Shown: positions 46,413-59,550, counted from the stretch's first letter. The stretch is DNA of 64,000 nt from Heliopora coerulea (GCA_030142905.1 JASJOG010000201.1:1-64000), one strand, 5' to 3'. The notes: generated from the sequence alone by a model not told the origin. Made by a program: numbers and translations.

Positions 46413-46969
46413 TTAACGAAAAGTTAACGATGTCTTCTTAGCTGGTTTTACGTAAAATGTTAGGATTTTTCTTGGAGCACATATTAGAGTACCCTCTATT
46501 GATTTCTTTTGAAAACAAAAAGACAAACTGTTCTCTGATCTTTTAACAACGCCAAGTGGCTCGAGCAATTTCAGTGTATGTTCCTCCACATAACTTTTTT
46601 CTAATTGACCCAAGATCGTCAGGCAAAGTGCGGTTGACTGTCTTAATTTTCCACCCAACTTTAACGGACGCAATGGTAGTCTGGGGAGGTGAAATTTTAT
46701 TTGTTCCATGTTGAAGTGTTTGTAGACGTGGAGTCGGAATCAAGGTTGGTTGAAAATGTAGTAGAGAGGGTGTTGAGTCAGTCACTGGTTCTAACTGGAA
46801 GTCTCTTTGCTCCTGCCTTTTCGTGATATTGGAGCGGTAGTTTATCGTTCAAATCATCAAGCTTTTTCTCGTAGTTCCTTCTTTGCTTCGAGATACCAAA
46901 GCACGCGCGGCATCTATGTTTTGAGCTAGGATAAATGACGGAGCGAAGGTCGTCAATCTCAACTTTCAA
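46413..46969 (-). CDS. Unrecognised broken frames
   Basis: Three overlapping minus-strand frames (46413-46709, 46543-46785 and 46778-46969) look like one protein broken by shifts. Readable parts are RSVIYPSSKHRCRACFG with KKLDDLNDKL, and KTVNRTLPDDLGSIRKKLCG with TYTEIARATW. I recall similar G-T-Y-x-x-I-A motifs in uncharacterised repetitive cnidarian proteins but cannot name a family. Confidence 0.3.
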
Positions 46970-49900
46970 CGAAAACTTCCCTTATTTCCAACCAAACTTT
47001 GATCTGAAGCCATTATCAACGCCGAAAAATACAGAACACACCAAACACCATGAATTACAACATATCATTATAATATATTGCTCAAATTAATTTTGTTTGA
47101 TGTGATTAAAATCCACATGACTTCAACTACTCAGAACAAGCTTTTGACCTCCGATGCGTAAACGCTTAACAGGAACAGCACACGCGTCTGCAACGCAGGC
47201 AAGTATAGGTCGGATTACGGACATGTTTTTGTGTTTTTAAGTCTGCAGTTTACAGTGCGGCTTCTCAACCTTTTACATAGTATATGTATTTGTCTTGTTT
47301 AACGAGATTGTGTAACCAGCTATTCAATGTTGATTATAAACGATTTCTAAGAATTTAAACTATGGATTTTGGATTTAGTGAGATAACAAATTACTGCAGC
47401 AGCCTACTAACCGAATATAGATTGGTCTACTGCTGTGCCTAAATTGCAACGTGATCTGATTTTTCTTCCTTCGCAGACTTGGTGTCCCCATCATTGCCGA
47501 CGACCATGTACTCATGGTGACACTGCTGTCATTTATAGTCGTCGCGATTTTGGCCGTATCCGCGTCCCGATCCGTATGATAAAGACGCAGATTAACGTTT
47601 GACATAACTCAGACTGTGGTAATGAAGAAGATCGAATCACACTTAGGCATAGTTCAGACATACAGCTTATCATGTGCCGAACGTAATTGAAAATATTAAG
47701 CGCATCATAAGTTCGACGTCTGAATCAATTACGTTCGACTCTTTTAATTAGGTTTGAACCTAATTCTGGTGGCCTTGAGAAACTGGAGGAAGCAGAAATA
47801 TGAGACAAAAACGTGTATTTAGTAACCATGTCATAACTTAGGCTGTTTTTACGAGCTGCGCATAGGACAACATCATTGATCGGAAAGACGAAGAACAGGT
47901 GCTTTGAGAATGAAAAACAACATTTGCATGTCTCACCATTTTTATACTAACGGAAATGGATATTCTGTCTTCGAAGAAGAGGAGGAACAAGGTTGAGGGA
48001 CGGTTTCCATACTGACGTGTTGGATGTTGCGTTGGTTGTCGTCTGGTTAAAATTTAAAAGCATTCTTTAATGTTCGCTTAGTTCTTGCATGTAACAAGGC
48101 TAGCTCAAATTCAAAGTTGACAGCTTGTTAAGTTTTCTTTGGTTTTGGTTTTGGATTTCCGTTCATGAAGTCTCTTAGGTGGACTGGTCATGTTCTGACC
48201 TCTTGTTAGTCTGTGACAGAGATCTTAATTGCTATTCGCTTTCCCCTGTGTCTTGCTTGTCTGTGGCTTCGTATTTTTTGTCTACTGCTTCATCAAGTCG
48301 ACAAGTATAGACCAAATACTTGGACAAATCGTCTCCAGAGCGTTCTAGAAATCTTTATGCAAACATAAACGTGGGTTTGGTCGATACAGGAGCCCCTAAA
48401 GGCACGTGAAATTTTTTGAGCGTTCATGAAAATGTTTAAGCTAACGTTTGCAGTTGGCTCCTCTCACTTGCAGGGAAGTTTAATAGCTAAAACACCGAAT
48501 TTTAATGTTGTAACTTAAACGTTATCGGGGGGGGGGCTATTCTTGCTTCTTTTAACTTACGTACAGAAAGAGACAAATCATGGACAAATTCAAAATTGTG
48601 AATATTTTACCAGGTTTTCTCTGTAAATATCTAGCCAGTTATCCTGTGGACCGCTTTACTTTCGCGTTTGACATAAACAGAGTTCTTGATTTTTTTTATG
48701 TTTATACTAATTAGCCGTATTTTAATTTAGTAATAATTAAATAAAGTCATCGTCATTATTAATTTTATCATCATCATCATCATAATCATCATTATCGTCA
48801 TTGCTATATCTTCATCAACAAAATCCTTGCCACAAAACCAACACCTTTCAAAGATAATTTGAAGGAGAAACTTGGTGAACAGATACAGAAAATCATGAAG
48901 TCAGTAGTAAAAATGTTCAAGTAAACCTAGACCGCCATCTTGTGAACAAAAAGAGCTTTAAAAGCGAGGAAGATAGGAACCTAAAGTTATAGAATAAATT
49001 CCTAATTAACATAATATTGTCAGTGTATAAAAAGGAAAGTATTTGCCTACAATTATTTCGTACAGACCTCGCTCCTTCGCCTCTTCATTGGAAAGAAAAT
49101 CTCAGAATGTCAAAAATATGTACAAAATATAATGTGTCTGAAATGATACTTAGTTAATCAATTATGCTAGAAATCCTCGATGTTTTTGTTAAGAAATTTT
49201 ATGTGGCATTTGTCGTGAGTTTAATTACCTCATATGATCGTTCGCATTGATCCGCAATAAAGAAAGCAAATGTTTACTTTGTGGCGAAACGATGGATGCA
49301 ACTGCATGACGTTCATGAAATCCTGGTTGGCAGAGCCCGCGAAATGTAAAGCTGACTAGAAATACGTGTACGCAACAAACCCTTGCACACCCTTCGAATA
49401 AGAATGATAATTTTTCAAAATTGTCTGAACTCTTTGATAAGTAAATCGTCAGCCTTATGACTGGTAGAGTGAATGCCATAAAAACAATTTAAAGATTAAA
49501 AGCCCTTAACGGTGTGAACAGAAAATAACAACAGGAAGGACTGCAAATTTTTATGTATATAAGTTGCTAATCGTCATATTTACATTTAAAATTTTCACTT
49601 CTGTTTTAAAACGTTTGGTGAGAATGAACTTTAACGGATTACATTATGCGTTATCTTTGATATTAATTTCATGAATAATATTTTGTGAGGATTGAAGTGT
49701 TGTGACTTAGAGCAAGTGCCCTATAGCCCAATAGACATATATTGTGAGCAAAACTGGCTCTAACAGAAAATCCAGAGTGGAAGTAAAAATTACCCAACGT
49801 ATAGGAAAATCCCTGTTGAAAACTTCCGCATTTTCCATAATAGTATTCGTTTGAGGGGGACGTGTTTTCATATAAAGAATCCACATGAGACTTCGTTATA

Positions 49901-51471
49901 CCCGATGAACTGGACATCCTTTGTCTTCATGCGACGAATCCCCGTAGACGAACTACTATATGAGATGCAAAAGTGAGTAATAACGTTAGTTAAGTTCTAC
50001 GCCTGCAATAATGCTTTTGTTTTGCGGATTAAGTTATTTTTCTCATTGTTTTCGCTGGTTTAATTAAGTATACACTATTCGTAGTTGAGCCGTTTTCTCT
50101 CGCGTTTCTCCGGCGGCTAATTCTAGACGGAAATTTGACCTAATTTACCAATGAAATCTTCGTGATTTTTTTGTTCTAAAGGAAAATTTTAGTGTCGAAT
50201 TAAGACAATTAATGTGATCAAAATTTTGGACATCAAGGAAAATATTTCACCATACATTTTTCAAAATTTTTGTAACACTTGGAGTTTACCCTGTTGAATT
50301 TATATTAGTTTTATGCATAAAATCAGCATATTAGAAACCGTCCTCTTGTTCCCACAACACCACGGAGTTGATTAAAAACATTTAGAAATATGTGAAGATT
50401 GTTAAACCAGAAAAATTCAGTTATTTGTGTTAACCCTCAATACAGCATTTGTATCAACAACATATAACTACGGGAAACTGCAGCTAGCCTCCTTAAATAA
50501 GATCAGAGATGTTATTGATGTTGTGCCACCAAATATATTCCACATGTATTCCATTAATAAACACGACTATATTTGAGCGATATGCCGTACTGATACAGTT
50601 ACGCGTGTAGCGAACTAGGAAAGAACGTTTAATGTCACCAGTCGGCATTTCTCGTATCTACTTAATACAATGGCGGATTTAGGATTTTTATCATCTTAGT
50701 CCAATTTTTGAATTTTCATTCCAGGGGGTTAGTACAAAACACACGCTATATTTCTCATATAGTTCTTACATAAATTTTGCGATTATGAATAATTTTAATT
50801 TTAATTACGGAGTTAAATATAAATCGCATTGGACCAATGAAAAGCGAGTAAACGTATATTTAAACGTAAATCAGAACATTCTGAACATGCGACAGGCTGA
50901 AGAAAGAGAACCAGCAGAGGAACCGGGGTCGACTTTTGATTTGGTTTTTTGTTAACCGTTTTTTGACAACATCACACTTTCCATACAGACGGACTATAGT
51001 GCGCACAGTCTTCAAAACATTTATGATGATTCAAATGATTTCAGTTACGATTGCGATTCCACTGCATTTTACTTCGGTATTGTGAGAACGCAAAGCCTAT
51101 TTCATTCGATTTTGTCACGGTTTCATTTCGTACGGTATCGGGAATGAACTGTAGACTTAGCAATTTGGGAAAAAAAGAAGAGAAAACATGGTACATGAAT
51201 GCAATTCGTGTAACAATACTACGTCACCACAGTGTCCATGAAGTTAATGGACATAGTAATGACGTAGACTACAAGAGCATGTTTTATATAACTTGTCGGT
51301 ACATCTTCGATTATGTGCTCCCCCAACAGCGTGGAACTTGGTACGCAACTGTCCCGTACCATCGATCCCTACGAACAACAGTATCTGAATATTTAACCAC
51401 TAAAAAGTGATTCAATTCAGTGAAGATTTTTAGTTTAAAAAATCACTGATCATTGCCTTATGTTTTTCAAG

Positions 51472-51540
51472 AGAGACAACTTTCAGACGACGCAACTTAT
51501 GAACGTTGTGAGCCAAGCCCAAGTGGCGCGTTAGTCCAAG
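51472..51540 (+). CDS. Host mini-exon 3 (69 bp, phase 1-1)
   Basis: The acceptor gtttttcaag (weaker than in copy B, which has ttattccag) and the donor gtaagt bracket 69 bp reading RQLSDDATYERCEPSPSGAL then VQ. It differs from mini-exon 2 at a few residues (D for E, C for D, P for T) and stays open. Confidence 0.68.
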
Positions 51541-53588
51541 GTAAGTTTGTCAATTGATGTAAAAATAAACCTTGTCTTCAGAAACAAATAATAAAGAGAC
51601 AGCTGTCAAAGCACTAACCACAACAATTTTGTAATGTACGTAACAGTCAATTTACTTAAGTAATGAAGTAATAACTGCCAATTCAACTAGGTAATGACTA
51701 CTTAAAACAACTTTTTCAGTGAACTCAAAATTATTGTTCCAAACGAAACATATTGTAAGCAAATTATAATATTAATTATTTCCAGCGGATAGCTTTTATT
51801 TGAATTGGATAGTTATCAAAAGACTAGTGAGTGCATGCAACTTTCAATGCATTTTCTCAGATTAATATCGAAATTCCCTGCCAAATAGGCTATCCAGGGT
51901 TCGTACAACTGCTTCCTACTAAATTGATCAGCCTACGAGAAAACAATACTCTGTTGAGATAATTTTTACAATGACTTTAATCCTCTCCTGTCCTACAAGT
52001 TAGGCTTTCCACAAGTGGCGAGAACAGGCGTCCTAGTCTAGAGGGGATATCTAGGGGCAACGAAGTGTTTGTGGTGGGCAAATTCTCGGGGAAAATTGGA
52101 AAAAAACCACAACCAGTGGAAAACTTCAAGAAATATAAAACGAAACAGATTCCGCAAAATAGCATCTTGAGAACTCAAAATTCGAGTTAGAGCAAGACAA
52201 AAGTGAGAAAGTCTCACTTTTATTTTGTTGTAATTTGAATTCTGAGTTCACAAGATGCTATTTTGCGGAATCTGTTGTTTTTTTAAATATGCTTAAGTTA
52301 GCGAGAAATATTAGCTACCAAGATTATGTATTATTTACCCCTTCCATAAAACTGTAATTATATTCTGTTGCATTCAAAATGCTTTTACCATGAATAAATA
52401 GCGACTGAGATATACACGATAAAATGTGTTTTTTGAGAAAAGCTTGTACGAAATGTTCTTTAAAGCTTTCGCCACGCTAAGCAGTGCTTCTGCTATTGGA
52501 CCTGTGAGCAGGTTGTCTTGGTGTAAATGAGGCGAGATCGGAACGGAAGTGATTGAGTCGTAGTATTCTAGTATGGAACGTAACTTTTTCTTTATTACGA
52601 GACTGAAAATGAGATCATGGATTGTAACGGCAAGTAACGATTCACTATTAGATCACTAGAATTGGATTGGTTTACGTGTAAAGTGAACAGAATCTGAACG
52701 GATACCAATAACGTTAATGATGATGCTGGCAAACGTGTGCCTAGGTTTTTTTCTGAGGAATTTTTGGCCAGTATTGCTATGTCCAGGCATTACTGCTTGT
52801 GTTTATAGAGTGAATAAGTGTCGATAATTGCTCGTTAGGGCTCATTTACACGTGCGCTTTTTTGCCTCACGATTGTCGTCTTGGTATATGTGTTAAACTC
52901 ACGATGGCGTCGAAGACGAACTGGAGCGAATCATGATCTAATATCTAGCTCAACAGATTACCTTGGAGTTAGTACATACACCAGGATAACAATCACTGTG
53001 AACAAAATTGCACGTGTAACCGAGCCTTTAAACTGTATCATCCGCAAAATTTTGGTGCACCTGGATTACTTCCCAGTAGTCGGCGCCATCTTGAAAACAA
53101 AGCTAGATAACTCTGATGCTTTATCGTACTAATCATAAACAAATCATAAGTGTCTGAACAGAAGAAGCCGTTCCTCTTCTTAAGTCAGCTGAATAGAACT
53201 ACCAGAATACTTTACGGTTTCTTCATTTTCATGGAAACATTGAATTGCCAAGGCGAATGGAAGGACAATTTCTTCGATTAACATTACAAACAAAGTTTCG
53301 AAAGGCATTCTGGTAGTTGTATTCAGCTGATGTATAAAGTGAACTGACCGTTGGATTTAATTACCATTGGAGGCCGGGTTACATAACTAAATTTCGTCCT
53401 GTTTAATCCAACTTAAAATACAATATCTTAGTCTTTGTTGAAAAGTTAGTTGCATAATCGCTAGATAAGTTCCAAAAAGAATTCTTGACACCTCTGGCTG
53501 AAATTCTTCAGGTAGACAGTCACTTAGACTACTTTAGGTTTAACTGTGTGGTTTACCGTCATCAAAACTTAGAAAGTTCAAGTCCTGA

Positions 53589-53714
53589 TGTAATGTTCTT
53601 CTGTGATACTTTATTGTTCTCCACACGTCTACATCTATATGCTTACTTTCCGCTCTCGTCTCTCGCGCTCATCCCTGAACATCCACGTGACACGAACGAT
53701 TAAACTACACTACA
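53589..53714 (-). repeat. Ty3/gypsy 3' LTR
   Basis: 126 bp, TG...CA on the plus strand, near-identical to 57631-57757: one 1-bp indel and one substitution seen. The flanking bases are CCTGA on the left (53584-53588). Confidence 0.93.
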
Positions 53715-53724
53715 TCCCTCCCTC
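53715..53724 (-). other. Polypurine tract
   Basis: On the minus strand gagggaggga ends right at the 3' LTR, as expected for plus-strand DNA priming. Confidence 0.75.
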
Positions 53725-53918
53725 AATTCACAAAAGAAAAGGAACCCAGTTCAAAGTTAAGGACCTTAGTGTTCAGAGACTAGAAGTTCGGTAATGGCTC
53801 AACTATACGATAACTGTTCGGTAAAGTTCTTGAGCTTCAACTTTAATGCAACGTTAATAATAAGTATCTTATAAGTTAGAGTTCTTATAAAGTCAACTGT
53901 TTCAAACCGTACTTCGCT

Positions 53919-54140
53919 TCACCAATGCAACTGTGCGCCATATCTGACAGGATGCCTTCTCACTCTTCTGGGGTAGCGGGGTAGCTCAGGAGCTTCAGAC
54001 ACGGGTGTCTCAGGTTGACATACTGGATCGCCAATGTCTTCATCATCAGTTGTTTCTTCACTGTCATTTCTGGTTGACGCTCTCTTGAAGCATGATGAAT
54101 TTCGGGTTATTGTTCCGTTTTTGTTACGTGCTGTAACCAT
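53919..54140 (-). pseudogene. Gypsy Pol C-terminal tail
   Basis: TARNKNGTITRNSSCFKR to ELPRYPRRVRRHPVRYG is the basic C-terminus usual in gypsy Pol. It is in a different frame from the main Pol frame; the shift lies near 54180. Confidence 0.7.
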
Positions 54141-55693
54141 TGAACCTTTCCTTGAGATAACGACGTACGGCTCGAGTCGGTAAGGAGTATCTCTCTCTTC
54201 GAATCGTCGCGTTTGACGAATACCGTATCACCTTTCTTGATTGTGAATGGTCGAACATACGCTTTGGCGTCGGCGTATCTCTTCATCTTTGACTTCGCGT
54301 TGCGGTCGTTTTCCTCGATTGTTGCCTCTTGCTGTCCTGCGTTAAACTCCGGTAATTTTGTTTTCATCGCTCGACCAAATAGCGCTGTCGCTGGGGGAAC
54401 TCTTGTTGTTGTGTGGGGTGTTGCTCTGAAGTTTCTCAGGAAACGATACATTTCTTGTTTCCAACTCTTGCGCTCGACGTTTGCAGTCTTGATCACCTTC
54501 TTCACCATCTTGTCGATGCCGGGAAACCACACCTTCTCACGAAGGAGTGATTTTGTTTTCACCACTCCTTGGTGTCCTTCATGTGCCAGAATTACCATGC
54601 GCTCTAGTAGCTTCTTGGGTACAGCTATTTTTGTTCCACGAAGGATTACTCGAGGATTCACGCCTGCCGTTAACTCATCTTTTACCTTCTGCCATGCTGT
54701 AAAATCTGCTGCGTCTACGCCTGGCTGCTTAACTCCTTCGTGCCACTTGCCTGTTTCTACCGCTTTAGACACTGCTTGTAAAGTCACGTCGGCTTTGGTA
54801 GCTTCTTCGATTTCTTGAACCGTTAGCGCTTTCGGCGTCGAGGTTCGGGTAATGTAATAGACATATTCTTCGGCGATCTTTTCTTCTCGGCTGGCAGCGA
54901 TGGATTGTTTCGAGGGATGACGTGATAGGTAATCGGCTGGGTTTCCGTCGCCTTTTCGGTAACGCACTTTAATCTGATACGGCTGGAGCCTGAGAGCCCA
55001 TCTCTCAATTCTCGGTGGGAGTTTGGAGCTCGGGTTGCTAAAAATAGACACTAGAGGCTTTTGGTCTGTGTAGATTACTACAGGTTTGCCATAAATGTAG
55101 AGATGCAGGTGTTCGCAGGCCCAAACGATGGCAAGAGCCTCGCGTTCCGTCTGGCTGTAGCGCTGCTCTGTCTCGGTCAAGGAACGACTGGCGTAGGTGA
55201 TGATGTGGTCGGTTCCGGTTTTTTGATTTTTCTGCGTGAGAATGGCTGCTAAGCCAACAGGGCTGGCATCGACCGAGAGTTCGGTATCCTTGGCTGGATC
55301 GAAGTATGCCGTAACAGGTGCTTTCACTAGGGCGTCTTTTAGTTCGTTAACTGCGCGATCGTGCTGTGGTGTCCACTCCCAGGGTTGGTCCTTGTGAGTG
55401 AGCTTGCGTAGTGGTTCAGTCTTCGTTGCATAATCCGGGATGAACCTCGAGCAGTAGTTGGTCATTCCCAACAGGCTTCGAACTTCGGATGCAGATGTCG
55501 GGGTTTGCAGATTAATGACTTCTTCAATCTTCTTTGGGTCTGGTGTGACACCATCTCCAGAGAAGACAGCCAAAGAACTCGACCTTGCCTTTGCCAAATT
55601 TACACTTGCGTTTGTTGAGAGTGAGCCCACGTTCTTTGAGCCACTGAAAGACTGCCTCAAGGCTGTGATCGTGGTCGCTCTGTGTCTTGCCAA
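54107..55693 (-). pseudogene. Gypsy Pol: RT end, RNase H, integrase zinc finger
   Basis: 528 codons. FSGDGVTPDPKKIEEVINL and LLGMTNYCSRFIPDYA are the RT thumb. LSVDASPVGLAAIL, ITYASRSLTETEQRYSQTER and VIYTDQKPL are RNase H with its acidic residues. LAHEGHQGVVKTKSLLREKV is the integrase H-H-C-C finger start. After KKVIKTA (about 54480) the frame jumps to VERKSWKQEMYRFLRNFRAT and HTTTRVPPATALFGR, the C-terminal integrase region. The second Cys pair and the whole D-D-E catalytic core are missing in frame, so this copy cannot integrate itself. Confidence 0.9.
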
Positions 55694-57539
55694 ACACCAA
55701 GATATCGTCGCTGATGTTGAGTGCTCCAGGGATGCCTTCGAGGGTTTCTCGGATCACATTCTGAAAGATTTCAGCCGCACTCGAGATGCCAAAGTTCAGT
55801 TTCTTGTATTGCATCAAACCTAGGTGTGTTCCAAAGGTAGTGATATACCGTGATTCAGGTGCTAACTCGAGTTGATTGTATCCTTGGTTGAGATCTAACT
55901 TGCTAAATGTTTTGGCGCCGTTCAAATCACCAATGATTTCTTTGATGGTGGGTGTCACGTGACGTTCCCGTTTAATGGCTTGATTCGCCTGGCGCATATC
56001 CACACAAACGCGGACCTGTCCAGAGGACTTTGGTTTAGGTGCCACCACGATGGGGGATACCCATGGTGTAGGGCCTTCGATTCGCTCCACGACTCCAAGC
56101 TCTTCATCACGCTTTAACTGATCTTGTAGCTGCTGGCGTACATGAAATGGTACTCTGCGATGAGGCTGGGCAACTGGCTGGACAGTTTCATCAATGTGAA
56201 GTTTTACTTGGTACCCTTTCAACTTTCCTAGACCATGGAATAGCTCATCATGTTCTTTGACTAAGTTCTCGATTCGTGTAGAATTGTTTCTGTTGACGCG
56301 GTGCACAGCTTTCAAAAGTCCGAGTTGCTGAGATGTTTTCCAGCTAAGCAACGAACCACCCGATCCTTGGACTACATAGACTTTGTCCTCGATGCATGTT
56401 GACTTGAATTTTAAAACAGTAGTAAACTTCCCTAGGACTGTGAGAGATTTGCTTGACTTGTAAGGATGAATTTTCACTTTTGTTTGCTGAAGCTTGGGGG
56501 GCTTAGATAGCGTTCGATAATCTTTCTCATCCAACACGTTTACACTTGCACCAGAGTCAGCCATGATTGTCAATGGAGTGTTGTGGATGATGATTTTAAA
56601 CATGGGCTGCGATTGCTCTTTACCAGTGCTATTGACTGAGAATGTATAACCAATATCATCCGATTCTTCTGAACTGGAGTTTTCATCAACTAGATGTTGA
56701 ACATTACGTTGTGTTTGATTCCCAGGACCGTTTCTCTTTTTGGTGCTCTTGGATCTGCATACAGCTTCAAAGTGATTCTGTTTCCCACAACCACGACAAG
56801 ATTTTCCATAAGTGGGACAAGATGTTTTTCCTCCCGGATGTGGATACCCTTTGCCACAGTTCCGACATTTGCGATTATCGCCGTGTGCATTATTCCGGTC
56901 GCGTGCATTCCCGTGGTGTGACTTCCGGTTAGTATGTCCACCATCTTTGTTTTGATTTCTGGCGTGCTTCTTCGACAATTTGTGGATGTCTTCCTTGCTT
57001 TCGATATTATCTGCTTGGGATTTCGACATTTCCATGGCCTTACCGGCGTCCAATAGCTGAGTCAAGGTAAGCTCGGGATTTTGTAGTGCTTTCATGCGAA
57101 GTTTGTGCGACAAACAATTCTGTACGATTTGTGTTTTGATTTCTCTGTCCGTGTCTGCAAATTCACAAGTCATAGCTAGCCGTTGCAAACGAGTGTGAAA
57201 CGCAGAAATATTTTCATCGCTTTCTTGCTTGGCCTTACGAAACACATATACCTCGTATTCTCGGTTCTTCTTGGGGGTGAAATAGTTTGTAAGCGCCGTA
57301 ACAGCCTTTTCGAATGGGTTTTCGTCCTCTCCAGCGTTTGTATTGGGTAATGTTTCGAATATTTCGTTGACACTTTCTCCAGCATAATGCAGCAAAAGAG
57401 CTCTTTGTCTTTTGGCGTCGTCTACATCTAGTGCTAGCAGAAGATTTCTGAAGCGAGTTAGCCATTTCTTCCAGCGAGTATCGACTGCCCCGTCCGAGTG
57501 AACATCAAACTCTGCGAAATGTGGCAAAGCTACTGCCAT
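55524..57539 (-). pseudogene. Gypsy Gag-Pol: capsid, knuckles, protease, RT
   Basis: 671 codons starting MAVALPHFAEFDVHSDGAVD. The capsid-like region has WKKWLTRFRNLLLALDVDD and ISAFHTRLQRLAMTCEFAD. Zinc knuckles are CRNCGKGYPHPGGKTSC and CRGCGKQNHFEAVC. The protease has ADSGASVNVLD. RT has VDMRQANQAIKRERH, SKLDLNQGYNQLEL and ISDDILVFG, the last replacing Y-x-D-D as in the K02A2.6-like gypsy branch. After KVEFFG (about 55570) it falls out of frame into the neighbouring frame at 55693, a small frameshift. Confidence 0.92.
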
Positions 57540-57610
57540 ATTCTACGGTTTTTCCGATGTTTGTTGAACTCTTGTTTGTATTTACTAACTGATTCTATTG
57601 TAGGGACTTA

Positions 57611-57629
57611 GATCCCGTTCTCGTCGCCA
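57611..57629 (-). other. Gypsy primer-binding site
   Basis: On the minus strand tggcgacgagaacgggatc follows the 5' LTR after one extra base. It starts TGG, the complement of a tRNA 3' CCA end; I do not name the tRNA. Confidence 0.75.
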
Positions 57630-57630
57630 A

Positions 57631-57757
57631 TGTAATGTTCTTCTGTGATACTTTATTGTTCTCCACACGTCTACATCTATATGCTTACTTTCCTGCTCTC
57701 GTCTCTCGCGCTCATCACTGAACATCCACGTGACACGAACGATTAAACTACACTACA
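57631..57757 (-). repeat. Ty3/gypsy 5' LTR
   Basis: 127 bp, TG...CA on the plus strand, flanked on the right by the CCTGA target duplicate. Confidence 0.93.
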
Positions 57758-58004
57758 CCTGAGAGATCACAACAACTCAAAAAACATTAAACCTACAAAG
57801 ATTAGAACATTTGCACATACTTTAACTTCTTTCATTTAGTTTATTCCTTGACATTTTCTCCTGTCAGTTTTAACAGCCAATCTGCTTTTTTGACTTCTTA
57901 AACAATTTTAATATGTTAACTTAGTCCAGCTCTTTTATGGATCCTTTTACTGACTAACTGAACGTCTCATTTCCATCATTTCCTCGTGGATCTAAATTAG
58001 AGAG

Positions 58005-58440
58005 ATTCAAAACAACTGGTGGCAAGTAAAAGCCAAAGAACTCCAAAAGTATGCGGACGCCCGAGACCTTGGTAGTTTCTACGCAGAAACCAAAAATATT
58101 TACGGGCCAAATCACACTTCAACGGGAACACTGAAGTCGGCTGACAACACGAACATTCTCACTGACAGTCAGAACATCCTGCAGCGCTGGAAAGAACATC
58201 TTAGCACTCTTTTAGATAGGAATTCTACCGCTGCCAAAAACTTTCTTCGAAACATGCCACAACACCTTCTACAACCTTGGATATCGGATTCACAAACTCA
58301 CCCTAAATTGAGCGAAGCCATCAGCAAAATGAAGTATAGAAAATCACCTGGACCAGACAACACTCCTCTGGAACTCATTTAACATGGAGGTTTACCCCTG
58401 AAAACAAGGCTTTTCACTTTCTTTCTTCAAATGTGAGAAA
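58005..58440 (+). pseudogene. LINE reverse transcriptase N-terminal scrap
   Basis: The frame is open to a stop at 58381 and reads IQNNWWQVKAKELQKYADAR, ILQRWKEHLSTLLDRN, and AISKMKYRKSPGPDNTPLEL, the RT fingers region of CR1-like LINEs. It ends in a stop and a shifted frame by 58440. Confidence 0.72.
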
Positions 58441-59490
58441 ACCCACGAGTATCTGCTGACTTGAAAAATTTCGAAAATGATTCGCAAAAGTGCGCACATC
58501 ACGTGAGCTATGATATATACCAGCGTATCTTCTTTTTCGGCCATCCTCGCTCCCGCAACCACTTTGTCCTGAGGGTTGACGGGATCTATGATTTTTGTCG
58601 GTTAAAAAAACAAAACAAAACAAATCAGAATTCCTTACGAATATTTTGTATTGAACGTATTTCCCGTACTTAACTTTCGCCGGAGCTTATTTAACAATAT
58701 TTTAATTTGATAATTCAAACGCAAATGGAATCCGCGACAGACAGGCTTAATGTACCGAGAGATGTTCTGGTTGTACCGACAGACCTAGTCAGGACGAAAA
58801 GTGGGGGACATCTGCTCCCCTTTGGCTACGCTAATAGCGGGAGATATTCGAAAAGTCGAACAGTCATGAAGCCAAGCCAGTTTAAGATGGTTAGAATAGC
58901 TTAGTGAACAAAACTAAGGTAGGACAAGTTAACCGTAGTCGCAATATTGTGTCTAAATGACTGTATAGCCGATTGTTTTCGGTTGTGTTCAAAGTTTTAG
59001 CTGTCGGCATTCATTATCAAAGTATCAGTAAACGTCTGTAGTTTTGCTGTGGTTGTAACTTTTTGCGTAACACAATGTGAACCGAAGAGGAGACAATGGC
59101 CTCGATCACGACTTTGCTTTTCACCTGGACAGGTCAGCCTGCAAGTCCGCGTACGAAAACATGCTTTTTGTATTGTTCCGGTAAACGCTTTATCATTACC
59201 CCTGATTATTGGCGTGGGTGCGTTTTCGATCTTATCCCAGTTGGCAAGTAAATCAACAGGTTCATACAAAAACTTTTCGGTCCGAATTCGACTTCTATTT
59301 TTTACTCTTGGGTAACCAGAGTAAACCCGCAGTCTACCAACCTTATAACTTTTTGTGCTGTTTTATACTGCCAACGCAACATCCCATTTTTATATCATTG
59401 TCTATATTTTAATGTTTGACCACTAAAGGTTGATTCCAGTGAGGTCTTGTGTCTTTGAAAAGTACTAATTGTTACTTTTGGTTTTGTAAG

Positions 59491-59550
59491 AGGGACGAAG
59501 CTCAACGAATGCTGCTGGTGAACCAAGTACAGAGAGACCATACATTCAAG
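59491..59550 (+). CDS. Host mini-exon 4 (60 bp, phase 1-1)
   Basis: The acceptor ttttgtaag and the donor gtacat bracket 60 bp reading GRSSTNAAGEPSTERPYIQ. It aligns with mini-exons 2 and 3 at E-P-S-T and the final Q, and the intron before it is a diverged version of the one before mini-exon 3 (accactaaa... tgattc), so it is an older duplicate. Confidence 0.55.

Larger units (their letters stand above)
53589..57757 (-). mobile_element. Young but defective Ty3/gypsy retrotransposon
   Basis: 4169 bp, minus strand, inserted in duplicate copy C. The LTRs are about 126-127 bp and differ at two positions; a 5-bp target duplication CCTGA lies at 53584-53588 and 57758-57762; the uninterrupted copy A supplies the empty site. 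The order Gag - protease - RT - RNase H - integrase places it in Ty3/gypsy. It cannot move on its own: RT is split by a frameshift and the integrase core is deleted. Confidence 0.95.
49101..57815. repeat. Segmental duplicate, copy C, split by a Ty3/gypsy element
   Basis: Matches copy B from 49101 (ctcagaatgtcaaaaatat) with gaps, includes mini-exon 51472-51540, and matches copies A and B from 51695 to 53588. The gypsy element fills 53589-57757; the duplicate resumes at 57763 (gagatcacaacaactc) and is lost after about 57810. Confidence 0.85.

Noticed and set aside
54213..54818. 201-codon plus-strand frame
   Set aside because: Antisense shadow of the gypsy Pol gene.
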